DNA of 33,488 bases from a virus. The notes beneath the pieces were generated by a model, which ran no database searches, was not told the origin of the DNA, and was given only the letters and a program-made list of their open reading frames with translations. Location of the stretch: the IMG/VR virus record IMGVR_UViG_3300034060_000058, positions 1-33,488 of that record, one strand, 5' to 3'. Numbering within the stretch: the first letter of the stretch is position 1; each line of letters opens with the position of its first letter. This document shows positions 17,178-23,725 of the stretch, in pieces. Made by a program: the position numbers and the translations under genes.

Positions 17178-17895
17178 ACATTTCCTTTAGATCGTACTTA
17201 CACCATATCAACGGAGCTTCTTCGCCATCTGCTAACCCTCTAGCAGTATGCTGTTGTATTTCTACCACATTAGCCTCTAGCTTGCTTAAGCCATCTGCCA
17301 TATTAGGGTAAACCCTATTACTAAATCTTTTGTGATTTGCCTTACTTGCTTCTGTTTCACCATTGGCATCGTAGCCGTTTGAATCGTGATCTAGAGCGAT
17401 AAAAGTACCATCCCTATATCCTAGTGGCAGACCGACTGATTCGAGCCTTTTAGCAAGATCTGTATCCTCGTAACCCCATCCCCAATAAGTATTGGAATAT
17501 CCATTACAGGCTTCAAAATGCCACTTTTTCATTACTGCTACGGCAGCTAGGCCATATCTCTGTGCATTTACTACTTGATCTGTTCCATGCCCTACTGGTC
17601 TTGAAGCCATGCCATGCCAGATAATTCTACTTGGCAAGCTAGGCTCTGAGTAGTCTGCCCACATAGGCATATAGTCTACATCGTTAAAACAGACATAATC
17701 TACAGTTCCAGCTATTGCTGCATAAGCATGATTTGAGATTGCGCCACGATTAAATGGGCTATCATCTACTTGTTCTGCGATACAGAACAGAGGCTCAATA
17801 TTGGTATTTCTACGGAAAAAGCTAACAGTATGAGGAAGCATCTTAGTTAGATGCTGCTCTCTATCTCTATAGGGGATTATGATCCCTAGTCTAAT
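17143..17895 (-). CDS. GT7-like (beta-1,4-galactosyltransferase-type) glycosyltransferase
   Basis: About 250 aa from the chosen start. Motifs of family GT7 are clear: IIPYRDREQHL at the N-terminus (donor base binding), the metal-binding FNDVDYMP, and WGWGYEDTDLAKR (acceptor and catalytic loop), the hallmark of this group. It should transfer galactose or a related sugar from a UDP-sugar. The start is uncertain. No ATG, GTG or TTG lies between the upstream stop and the domain; an ATT at 17893-17895 has AGGAAG just upstream. ATG at 17949 would give 268 aa and a 53-bp overlap without a visible ribosome site, and the frame is open to 18003. Confidence 0.8.
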   Translation of the reverse strand: MRLGIIIPYRDREQHLTKMLPHTVSFFRRNTNIEPLFCIAEQVDDSPFNRGAISNHAYAAIAGTVDYVCFNDVDYMPMWADYSEPSLPSRIIWHGMASRPVGHGTDQVVNAQRYGLAAVAVMKKWHFEACNGYSNTYWGWGYEDTDLAKRLESVGLPLGYRDGTFIALDHDSNGYDANGETEASKANHKRFSNRVYPNMADGLSKLEANVVEIQQHTARGLADGEEAPLIWCKYDLKEMYEDEQKASQDR

Positions 17896-17896
17896 C

Positions 17897-18328
17897 TTAT
17901 TCTTCCTCGTACTCTTTTTCTTCCCATTGATCGCAAACACGCAGATCATGGCAGATAAATGTGTACTTATGGCAATAGCCACGATTTCCACCAGTTTTGT
18001 CAAACTGGCTAATAGGAACTACCTTCATTGCTTCTTTTGCAGCCAAGGTATTGTCGAAATACTCGCAGTTAGAGCAAGTGCTTTCTTTTGCTAATTCTTC
18101 TGGGATTTCCCAAAAATCTGCAATTTCCATCCAAAAACTGCCAGGATTAGCTGGATCTTTAGCACCTAGATGACGAGTTTCCATTAGGGCTTTAGTCATC
18201 TTGTCGTTGGATTCTTTGGAGATAGGGTATTTAGCCTCATCTACCATTGGCTCATCTAGCAAGCCCATGCCTTCTGGCATTTCTTTTTCATCTTCTTTAG
18301 GAGCTAATAGCCCAATAGCAATTTTCAT
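17897..18328 (-). CDS. Cysteine-rich protein, HiPIP-like or zinc-binding
   Basis: 143 aa. The N-terminal 80 residues are polar. The C-terminal part carries Cys at 85, 88, 119, 126 and 132 in the pattern C-x2-C-x-YF, GYC and C-x5-C-x2-W. This resembles small phage proteins compared with high-potential iron-sulfur proteins, but zinc binding is equally possible. Its stop lies one base before the likely start of the GT7-like gene, so the two may be coupled. The function is unknown. Confidence 0.7.
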   Translation of the reverse strand: MKIAIGLLAPKEDEKEMPEGMGLLDEPMVDEAKYPISKESNDKMTKALMETRHLGAKDPANPGSFWMEIADFWEIPEELAKESTCSNCEYFDNTLAAKEAMKVVPISQFDKTGGNRGYCHKYTFICHDLRVCDQWEEKEYEEE

Positions 18329-18370
18329 ATTTAACCTTACGAAATTTTGGGCAAAGTTTCCCTAGCCAAA

Positions 18371-18550
18371 TTATAAATGTGTTTTTCGATCTGCACAAGA
18401 TTTGCAGATAAAACGCTCATTCATGCCATTATTGAATATTTCGTAGACTCCTTCAGCCGTTGTCTTTTTGACCTTGCATTTTGAGCAAATTCGTATAGTG
18501 TGCTGATTTTGTTTTTTTATCCAGTTCTTGCTGGAGTCGTTTCTTTGCAT
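18371..18550 (-). CDS. Small zinc-ribbon protein
   Basis: 59 aa. It has two Cys pairs, C22-x2-C25 and C49-x2-C52, spaced about 24 residues apart as in a zinc ribbon, with RICSKCKV and RFICKSCAD around them. The start ATG at 18548-18550 lies inside the 3' end of the upstream regulator gene (98-bp overlap, different frame), and it ends with TAA at 18371. The gap from 18329 to 18452 would otherwise be empty. The metal-binding pattern supports a real gene. A role in transcription or DNA binding is inferred only. Confidence 0.6.
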   Translation of the reverse strand: MQRNDSSKNWIKKQNQHTIRICSKCKVKKTTAEGVYEIFNNGMNERFICKSCADRKTHL

Positions 18551-18860
18551 TTTCTAAATCTACTTCTAGCCGATGTGGGGATATTCTAAGAGCATGGGCT
18601 AATTGTCCTGTAGAAGCATAAGGATGACTTACATAGCGCATTTTAAGTGTTCTACGCAACTCTAATGGCAAACCCTTAATTGCCTGTTCTATTAAATCTC
18701 CGTCTACATGATCTGGCTCATAATGTGGCTCAGATTCAGCATACAAATTACCTAGCTCTGGAATGTAGTTTTTTTCAAAGCTACGGCAAGTAGTATCAGG
18801 TTGAGGAGATACAACTCCATACGATACATACCAAGCCCAGTTTTTTAAACGAGATTCCAT
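18453..18860 (-). CDS. Antiterminator Q-like / sigma-region-4-like regulator
   Basis: 135 aa. It starts with MESRLKNWAWYV, similar to phage antitermination-type proteins. Residues of about 57-100 (IEQAIKGLPLELRRTLKMRYV, then TGQLAHALRISPHRLEVDLENAKKRL) form a helix-turn-helix of the sigma-70 region 4 / Q type. As the first gene of the 24-kb late operon and directly behind a candidate promoter, it is a good candidate for the activator or antiterminator of late transcription. Which of the two mechanisms applies cannot be told from sequence. Confidence 0.72.
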   Translation of the reverse strand: MESRLKNWAWYVSYGVVSPQPDTTCRSFEKNYIPELGNLYAESEPHYEPDHVDGDLIEQAIKGLPLELRRTLKMRYVSHPYASTGQLAHALRISPHRLEVDLENAKKRLQQELDKKTKSAHYTNLLKMQGQKDNG

Positions 18861-18886
18861 ATAACCATATTAAATTAGTAGAATTT

Positions 18887-18915
18887 ATTGTATTATATTC
18901 AACATCTTAACGCAA
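18887..18915 (-). promoter_or_regulatory. Candidate promoter of the late operon
   Basis: On the minus strand TTGCGT (915-910) is followed after 17 nt by TACAAT (892-887), a fair sigma-70-type match 27 bp before the first late gene. The 71-bp gap between the divergent genes is very AT-rich. Promoters for the plus-strand exonuclease gene must lie here too, but none stands out clearly. Confidence 0.4.
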
Positions 18916-18931
18916 TTACTGAAAGCGCTTA

Positions 18932-19675
18932 ATGAAAATCCTATTACTGGATATAGAAACTTCACCAAATACGGCTCATGTTTGGGGTTTGTGGCAGCAG
19001 AATGTATCGCTTAATCAGCTCCTAGAATCATCATACACTATGTGCTATTCGGCTAAGTGGCTAGGGGAAAAGCAGATCTACTTTGATTCTGTACAAAAAA
19101 GCACCTCTCAGTCCATGCTAGAAGGGATACATGGCCTACTAGAAGATGCAGATGCAGTAGTTCACTACAACGGCACTAAGTTTGATATGCCGACATTGCA
19201 TAAAGAGTTTTTAGTTCACAAGATGCCACCTCCACCACCATCAAAGCAAATTGATCTATTAAGAGTGGTAAAAAGCCAGTTTAGATTTCCAAGCAATAAA
19301 TTAGATTATGTGGCGCAGCGCTTGGGTCTTGGAAAGAAAAACCACCATGAAGGGCATACTCTTTGGATTAAGTGTATGGCTGGCGATAAAAAAGCATGGA
19401 AAGTAATGGAAGAATATAATATTCAAGATGTAGTATTGCTTGAAAAGTTATATAACAAGTTATTGCCCTGGATTAAGAATCCAATAAACCATGCCTTAAT
19501 GAAAGAGCGAAATGGGTTTGTTTGCCCTACTTGTGCCAAACCATCATTGGTTAGCAAAGGGTTTAGATATACAACTACTGGTGCGTATCAGCGCTATCAA
19601 TGTAAAGCCTGTGGAGCTTATTCTACCGATACAAGATCAATCATTCCACATTCAAAACTGAAGCATTTAGCATGA
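18932..19675 (+). CDS. DnaQ-like 3'-5' exonuclease with C-terminal zinc ribbon
   Basis: 247 aa. Exonuclease motifs are Exo I DIET (Asp7, Glu9), Exo II HYNGTKFDMP (Asn80, Asp85) and Exo III YNIQD (Tyr162, Asp166), so an RNase H-fold, metal-dependent 3'-5' nuclease is expected. Residues 198-227 add a zinc ribbon with C-x2-C (198, 201) and C-x2-C (224, 227), which probably holds nucleic acid. No polymerase is attached or nearby. The stop overlaps the SprT-like gene start as ATGA, so the two are co-translated. It may process recombination or replication ends. Confidence 0.85.
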   Translation: MKILLLDIETSPNTAHVWGLWQQNVSLNQLLESSYTMCYSAKWLGEKQIYFDSVQKSTSQSMLEGIHGLLEDADAVVHYNGTKFDMPTLHKEFLVHKMPPPPPSKQIDLLRVVKSQFRFPSNKLDYVAQRLGLGKKNHHEGHTLWIKCMAGDKKAWKVMEEYNIQDVVLLEKLYNKLLPWIKNPINHALMKERNGFVCPTCAKPSLVSKGFRYTTTGAYQRYQCKACGAYSTDTRSIIPHSKLKHLA

Positions 19676-20043
19676 AAATAAACGCTACATTCTTAGAAGA
19701 TACATACATTACATTATGTAAACTTCACCCTTACAACAAATGGAATATGCCTCCAGTAGAGCTTGTTCGTTTTGTTGTAAATAGCGATCCTGATGCTTTA
19801 GGCACTTATTGCTATGAAGAAGATAAAGATAAGCCTCATACAATAACTATTTCAAGAAATAGACTTTCCTATATGCTAACTTGCATTGCTACTACGGCAC
19901 ATGAGATGATTCATTGCTCTAGATGGGCAGAGCCAGCAGATAGAAAGGGTGTTTTTGGATGGGAAAAACACGATAGCAAATTTCGCAAACGAGCCAAGAT
20001 GGTTGCTACAGAGTTTGGTTCGTTTGATCCGCTAGAGCTTTAG
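19672..20043 (+). CDS. SprT-like zinc metalloprotease
   Basis: 123 aa. The active-site motif is HEMIH at 77-81 (His77, Glu78, His81). A later His100 in GWEKHDSKF is the probable third zinc ligand, the SprT/Spartan layout. The family cleaves proteins bound to DNA, including covalent crosslinks, in cells. The neighbour is a DnaQ-like exonuclease translated from the same message, which suggests a joint role in clearing or trimming DNA ends. No separate zinc-ribbon domain is present here; the exonuclease carries one. It ends by a 4-bp convergent overlap with a minus-strand gene. Confidence 0.85.
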   Translation: MKINATFLEDTYITLCKLHPYNKWNMPPVELVRFVVNSDPDALGTYCYEEDKDKPHTITISRNRLSYMLTCIATTAHEMIHCSRWAEPADRKGVFGWEKHDSKFRKRAKMVATEFGSFDPLEL

Positions 20044-20216
20044 TGATTCCCTGGCAAGCAAGAGTGTCCGTCTATACGGCCTTTTAGAATTATATTTTCA
20101 TCTTCAAGTCTGTTTATCAATGCGATAGCAGCATATAAAACTTCTGCATCTTTGTAACTAATTTCTCTGCTTGTAAACAAATTTATAAGATCGTTTACTG
20201 CTTGCTTGTTGTTCAT
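20040..20216 (-). CDS. Small unknown protein
   Basis: 58 aa, helical and charged, starting MNNKQAVNDLINLF and ending GHSCLPGNH. No family was recognised. The start ATG overlaps the stop of the sigma-region-4-like gene (ATGA), and GAGGA lies nearby as a ribosome site. It is the last gene of the minus-strand early block, and its last 4 bases overlap the end of the SprT-like gene on the other strand. Confidence 0.6.
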   Translation of the reverse strand: MNNKQAVNDLINLFTSREISYKDAEVLYAAIALINRLEDENIILKGRIDGHSCLPGNH

Positions 20217-20359
20217 AAAATATCCTCTAGTTTTAAGCCTCTTATTAATAATGCTTTACGCATTTTTAACATAGCTCTTTCTAATATCTCAGCTACAGCT
20301 TGATGGCTTATGCCTTCAACTTCAGCTATCTCTCTTAGTGTCATTGGTTCATTTGACAT
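20213..20359 (-). CDS. Sigma-70 region 4-like HTH microprotein
   Basis: 48 aa. The sequence MTLREIAEVEGISHQAV followed by AEILERAMLKMRKAL is a near-textbook sigma-70 region 4 helix-turn-helix, with nothing else attached. A perfect AAGGAG lies 6 nt before the ATG. Such small proteins might bind -35 elements or RNA polymerase and redirect transcription. It sits at the end of the early block and overlaps the YbcO-like gene by 11 bp upstream. This kind of gene is known from other phages, but its role is not settled. Confidence 0.72.
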   Translation of the reverse strand: MSNEPMTLREIAEVEGISHQAVAEILERAMLKMRKALLIRGLKLEDIL

Positions 20360-20654
20360 CTAAAACTCCTTGTTCAAAAAATTCTGCAATGGTTTTGCGA
20401 TGTGCTTCCTCCCACATCTCAATCCTTTCGGCCTTTGAGAGTTTCGATCCTTGGTCGAGAGTCGAGTGGCAGCTAAAGCACAGGGTCGCAATCCTATAAT
20501 CATGGGCTTTAAGTCCTCTACCTTTGCCATCTCTAAGCTGATTTGAATGGGCTGCAACTGTTGTTCCATCTTGGATTCCGCAATGTTGGCATGGAAGTTG
20601 TCTAGCTGCATCTAACAGCTTTCTATTTCTATACATTATTTGAATGTTATCCAT
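20349..20654 (-). CDS. YbcO/DUF1364-like putative nuclease
   Basis: 101 aa. Two Cys pairs, C22-x2-C25 and C59-x2-C62 followed by His63, together with His36 in VAAHSNQ and His51 in KAHD, fit the metal-bound beta-beta-alpha (HNH-like) nuclease group that includes lambdoid YbcO. It should nick or cut DNA or RNA, perhaps during recombination. The start ATG lies 19 bp inside the preceding tiny membrane-peptide gene. The assignment is from the Cys/His pattern. Confidence 0.75.
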   Translation of the reverse strand: MDNIQIMYRNRKLLDAARQLPCQHCGIQDGTTVAAHSNQLRDGKGRGLKAHDYRIATLCFSCHSTLDQGSKLSKAERIEMWEEAHRKTIAEFFEQGVLDVK

Positions 20655-20713
20655 ATTGAAAGTATCACAATAGACATCATTAACAAGCCAAAGTAGTATG
20701 GCAAATCACTCAT
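20636..20713 (-). CDS. Possible 25-aa single-span membrane peptide
   Basis: A 25-codon frame starting MSDLPYYFG. It consists of one hydrophobic stretch (residues 9-23) and ends with a lysine. Its ATG overlaps the TGA of the 111-aa gene (ATGA), the same coupling used throughout this block, and it fills the 55-bp gap to the next gene. It is too short to be sure. Confidence 0.45.
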   Translation of the reverse strand: MSDLPYYFGLLMMSIVILSIWITFK

Positions 20714-21045
20714 TGCATAGCCCTATCTAAACCACGATTGTTGGCTGATTCTGTTCTATAGATCTCTATAGTTTGTTTAGCAGCTTCTAGCTCCCATTTT
20801 AATGTTTCTTCTAATTCTATGGCTTCTTTAATTCCATAAAGCAAAGCAATGTAGTCAGGATGCGCTTTAGCATCTGTTTCTTTAGCAGCAGAAGTAGACT
20901 CTATAGAATCCTTCATTAGCAAGGCCAGCTTAGACTTAAGGAATAACTCTAGATAAGATCTATTTGCTTTTGCTGCTGCGTAGGTCTTTCCGTTTTTGTA
21001 GAGGAAGTCCCTTGATTTGAGTGCTGATTTTTCGCTGCTTTCCAT
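20710..21045 (-). CDS. Conserved phage protein of unknown function (helical)
   Basis: 111 aa. A helical protein with AKANRSYLELFLKSKLALLMKDS, HPDYIALLYGIKEAIELEETLKWELEAAKQ and a final YRTESANNRGLDRAMQ. I recall the SYLE..KSK.ALLM and WRTESA patterns from many phage early regions, without a known function. GGAAAG precedes the ATG at 21045. The frame overlaps the previous gene by 97 bp, so a later start is possible, though no better one is visible. Confidence 0.68.
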   Translation of the reverse strand: MESSEKSALKSRDFLYKNGKTYAAAKANRSYLELFLKSKLALLMKDSIESTSAAKETDAKAHPDYIALLYGIKEAIELEETLKWELEAAKQTIEIYRTESANNRGLDRAMQ

Positions 21046-21215
21046 TGTCTTTCCATTTCATCTCTAAGTTTAAGCATCGCATCCCAGCCACGCTTATCTG
21101 CTATTAGGTTTAATTGCTTGCGCCTGTCTGCTAAAGGCCAAGTTAATAGCTCTCTAGCCTCACATTCATTGCGCCATTCTTCACTATAGGTTTCCCCATT
21201 GTTCTGCCATTGCAT
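20949..21215 (-). CDS. Conserved small protein (DUF7696-like)
   Basis: 88 aa. The pattern YSEEWRNECEARELLTWPLADRRKQL followed by KRGWDAMLKLRDEMERQW is that of a widespread small phage/prophage family (DUF7696-like, function unknown). The C-terminal 30 residues are polar and Gln/Thr-rich, and probably disordered; that part overlaps the next gene. An AAGG lies 9 nt before the ATG. It overlaps the methyltransferase gene by 32 bp. Confidence 0.65.
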   Translation of the reverse strand: MQWQNNGETYSEEWRNECEARELLTWPLADRRKQLNLIADKRGWDAMLKLRDEMERQWKAAKNQHSNQGTSSTKTERPTQQQKQIDLI

Positions 21216-21768
21216 CAGCTATACCTTCAAATGTTTTTGCTCTATTTTTTTGCCTATCTTTACCGCCAGCATTAAACCAATTGCCAACAACTTTTGTACT
21301 TTCCCCCTTTTGTAAAATATTTGTAGGCTTTAATAATGGCAAGTTTTTAAGCCATAAACAAGTTCTTTTCTGAAATGGATGCCCATATTCATAAGGCTGA
21401 ATAGTTTGGCTATATTGTGGAAGTCCATAAACTTTAGATGGTATTGGATTTTCTACTGCAATTCTTGGTATTTTTGCGTTGTACAAAGCCATAAAAAATT
21501 TAACTGCTTCCATGCCTTTGTGATAACGATCCTTGTTTAGTATCTTTTTTGGATATAAATGTCTAGCTCCAGCATTTGATATATATGTACATGGTGGATG
21601 AGCGATCATAAGATCCCAGCCCTGATCTAATATATCCAATACAGATCCTTGATAGTGTGCGCCAGGAGCATCAGTAGGTATTATGTCGCAACTCATTGCT
21701 TCATGTCCCATCTTAATGAATGCATCTCTTACTATTCCACTATATTCACAAGCAACTAATACCCTCAT
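21184..21768 (-). CDS. Cytosine-C5 methyltransferase-like protein
   Basis: 194 aa, much shorter than typical C5 methyltransferases (over 300 aa). It starts MRVLVACEYSGIVRDAF, a Rossmann-type SAM-binding motif I. Motif IV is HPPCTYIS with the catalytic Pro-Cys at 59-60, and motif VI is ENP at 106-108. No clear target-recognition domain follows; the C-terminus holds a GNWFNAGGKDRQKNR region. It may methylate or otherwise modify cytosine in phage DNA, perhaps with low specificity. Its start overlaps the replication-like gene by ATGA, with GAGGAG upstream. Confidence 0.78.
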   Translation of the reverse strand: MRVLVACEYSGIVRDAFIKMGHEAMSCDIIPTDAPGAHYQGSVLDILDQGWDLMIAHPPCTYISNAGARHLYPKKILNKDRYHKGMEAVKFFMALYNAKIPRIAVENPIPSKVYGLPQYSQTIQPYEYGHPFQKRTCLWLKNLPLLKPTNILQKGESTKVVGNWFNAGGKDRQKNRAKTFEGIADAMAEQWGNL

Positions 21769-22148
21769 AGTTGCTCCTCTAGCTGCTTAATCTTTTGGCT
21801 GATCCTTGCTCGCCATTGTTGCCATCCTTCTCCAGCATACGCTTGAACACCTATCTCTTGTGCTTTTTTAATGGTTAATTCTTCTGAGCTATACCAAGGC
21901 AACTCAGGCCGTTTATTTACTTTAGGTTCTTCTATGACGATCTCATCCTCAAACCTATACTGCCCTAACCAAGTGGATGCGTGTGGGATGAAATCCATCT
22001 CAGTATTTTTTGTTTTCCAATATTTAATATGATTTGGCAATGCCTCTAATGCCAGCTTTTGCTCATCTGCTCTTAGAGCCTCAAACTTACGCTGCGCTAC
22101 TCTCTTGCTAACTTTACGAGGATAAAGATCCCAGAACTTATCAAACAT
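21765..22148 (-). CDS. Replication initiator-like (O/DnaT-type) C-terminal domain protein
   Basis: 127 aa. The signature FDKFWDLYPRKVSKRVAQRKFEAL, followed by a central FIPHASTWLGQYRFEDE, matches the C-terminal domain of lambda-O-like and related phage replication proteins. The N-terminal DNA-binding half is absent. It may recruit host helicase or primosome factors. Start at 22148 is chosen because AAGGAG is then 5 nt away; the preceding ATG at 22151 would be too close. This is the only replication-type gene recognised in the genome. Confidence 0.72.
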   Translation of the reverse strand: MFDKFWDLYPRKVSKRVAQRKFEALRADEQKLALEALPNHIKYWKTKNTEMDFIPHASTWLGQYRFEDEIVIEEPKVNKRPELPWYSSEELTIKKAQEIGVQAYAGEGWQQWRARISQKIKQLEEQL

Positions 22149-22158
22149 CATCTCTCCT

Positions 22159-22374
22159 TCACGAAAAATAATAGGTTACTACACCATAAGCATAAAACGC
22201 AACAGCTACAAACTCTACTAAAAATAATGGTATATCTCGTTGGTATATACCAACAAATGCCCATATAGCGCTTCCTACTAGCCCATACCAAATGTTATAT
22301 GGATAAACATTAATGCTTGTTAGGAATATTCCTATCAAACATAAAATTGTTCCAATCCATTTAACAAGAGTCAT
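22159..22374 (-). CDS. Small integral membrane protein
   Basis: 71 aa with three hydrophobic segments at about residues 4-21, 27-43 and 48-68. The pattern MTLVKWIGTILCLIGIFLTS is one I recall from many aquatic phages, where it has no known role. The ATG overlaps the stop of the upstream gene as ATGA. A role in membrane association of early functions or host takeover would be speculation. Confidence 0.68.
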   Translation of the reverse strand: MTLVKWIGTILCLIGIFLTSINVYPYNIWYGLVGSAIWAFVGIYQRDIPLFLVEFVAVAFYAYGVVTYYFS

Positions 22375-22655
22375 TTCTCTTGTGCCTTTCTTAGTATTGA
22401 TCTAGCAAAATAAACAGGATCGAATTCCCATTCATCTAAACCACTTTCTAAGTAAGACGATTCATAAATGCTTACTATTTCTTCATCTGTTAGTGTTTTT
22501 GCTTTCAATGCCTCTATTTCTGCTTGTTGCTGGCGCAGCACTTCAGCAGCCTTTTGAATATGCGTACCAGAGTAAAACTGCTCTAATCTATCGGCTAAAT
22601 CGTTTGTATCCATATCAATCTCCACCATTCCAGCAAAAGGTATTGGCTCTAACAT
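22371..22655 (-). CDS. Small helical protein of unknown function
   Basis: 94 aa. It begins MLEPIPFAGMVEID, with a perfect AGGAGG 5 nt upstream of the ATG that fixes the start here rather than at the later MDTND. The middle (AAEVLRQQQAEIEALKAK) is a short coiled coil, followed by an acidic C-terminal helical part. No family was recognised. It starts immediately after the stop of the upstream gene. Confidence 0.65.
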   Translation of the reverse strand: MLEPIPFAGMVEIDMDTNDLADRLEQFYSGTHIQKAAEVLRQQQAEIEALKAKTLTDEEIVSIYESSYLESGLDEWEFDPVYFARSILRKAQEK

Positions 22656-22988
22656 TTATCCTCCTAATGCTTTAGTTTTTAATTCCATCAATTGCTTTGC
22701 AAGACCATCTGCTTCTACAACATCTAATAGCTTTAGATAGTCAGAAGTTTTGCACTTGCCGTTTTTATATAGCGATCCAGTTACACAATCCATCATGTAT
22801 TTTGTTTCGTTGTAGTCTGTAGCAATGACTACAGGAGTTACAACAATATCGCCTTCATTGGTAATGCCTTTGTAAAGTAGCCTGTCTTTTAGCCAATTTA
22901 CTTTTAGCTTTTTTACTTGCCAGGATGGGAAGCAGCTACTTGCATCAGCGCACATATAGTGCATAGCTTTTTTAATTTTTTTGTTCAT
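22656..22988 (-). CDS. Unknown soluble protein
   Basis: 110 aa, with a basic N-terminus (MNKKIKKAMHYM), several Cys and a beta-rich centre (GDIVVTPVVIATDYNETKYMM). The C-terminus is helical and Lys/Leu-rich. No motif or family was recognised. It belongs to the minus-strand early block and is followed without a gap by the next gene. Confidence 0.55.
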   Translation of the reverse strand: MNKKIKKAMHYMCADASSCFPSWQVKKLKVNWLKDRLLYKGITNEGDIVVTPVVIATDYNETKYMMDCVTGSLYKNGKCKTSDYLKLLDVVEADGLAKQLMELKTKALGG

Positions 22989-23024
22989 TCATAAATACTA
23001 AACGACAATGATCTACAAATGCAA

Positions 23025-23675
23025 CTACTTTTTTACAAAATGAAAACATCCACAAGCATAAGGTAAATCTAGCTCTGTAACATCAGTTATGAAAGGGCTT
23101 CTTCCATCATTAGGAATAATATAAAACTCGCAATCGTACTCGCTAAACAAATCACGAATATAAACAGGACTGTAAATGCGGTGTGCATTAAACGCAACAA
23201 CTGGCCTCCCAACAGGAACAACAAACAGCAGATGTTTAGATGCCATTCGCTTAAGGTTTGCAATTGCTTTGATATCGCCTTCATTGTCGAGTTCATCTCC
23301 ATATCTTCCTAGTCCTATATGCTCTACAACATGGCAGCAAGAAACGCTTTCTGCTATTGATAGTGAGTGTTTAGTTAAATCGTATTGCGCTACCATTAAA
23401 TTAGGAACGCTAATTTTTGGCGCTCTAAAGTCGTAAAAAGTTGTTGGTACTATAGCTGCTGCACAAGTAGATAAATGTAGGCTAGACCCAATATCTATAT
23501 GGTTTCTAGGGTTTATCTCTTTTATTTTTCTTAGCGCCCAGGCTACATGGTAAATGTAGTGTTGATCGTATCCATGACCAGAATCATCACCAAGACAAGG
23601 AAACGCAGATAGTTCAAATCTACTTTCATGCTGCATGAATTTAGTAGCTTGTTCTATGTATTCTTGTTCTGTCAT
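23025..23675 (-). CDS. DUF268-like (SAM methyltransferase-fold) protein
   Basis: 216 aa. HIDIGSS at 59-65 is a Rossmann motif I, and SCCHVVEHIGLGRYGDELD at about 112-130 is the hallmark of the DUF268 family, a class I methyltransferase-like group found mostly in polysaccharide and glycan gene clusters. The C-terminal half contains AFNAHRIYSP. A role in modifying sugars or glycans is likely but unproven. AGGA lies 5 nt before the ATG. It is separated from the gene upstream by 280 bp that contain the putative structured RNA. Confidence 0.8.
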   Translation of the reverse strand: MTEQEYIEQATKFMQHESRFELSAFPCLGDDSGHGYDQHYIYHVAWALRKIKEINPRNHIDIGSSLHLSTCAAAIVPTTFYDFRAPKISVPNLMVAQYDLTKHSLSIAESVSCCHVVEHIGLGRYGDELDNEGDIKAIANLKRMASKHLLFVVPVGRPVVAFNAHRIYSPVYIRDLFSEYDCEFYIIPNDGRSPFITDVTELDLPYACGCFHFVKK

Positions 23676-23725
23676 TTGTATCCTATAGGTACTAATTAAA
23701 AATGTATTTAATACTTATAGGTATA

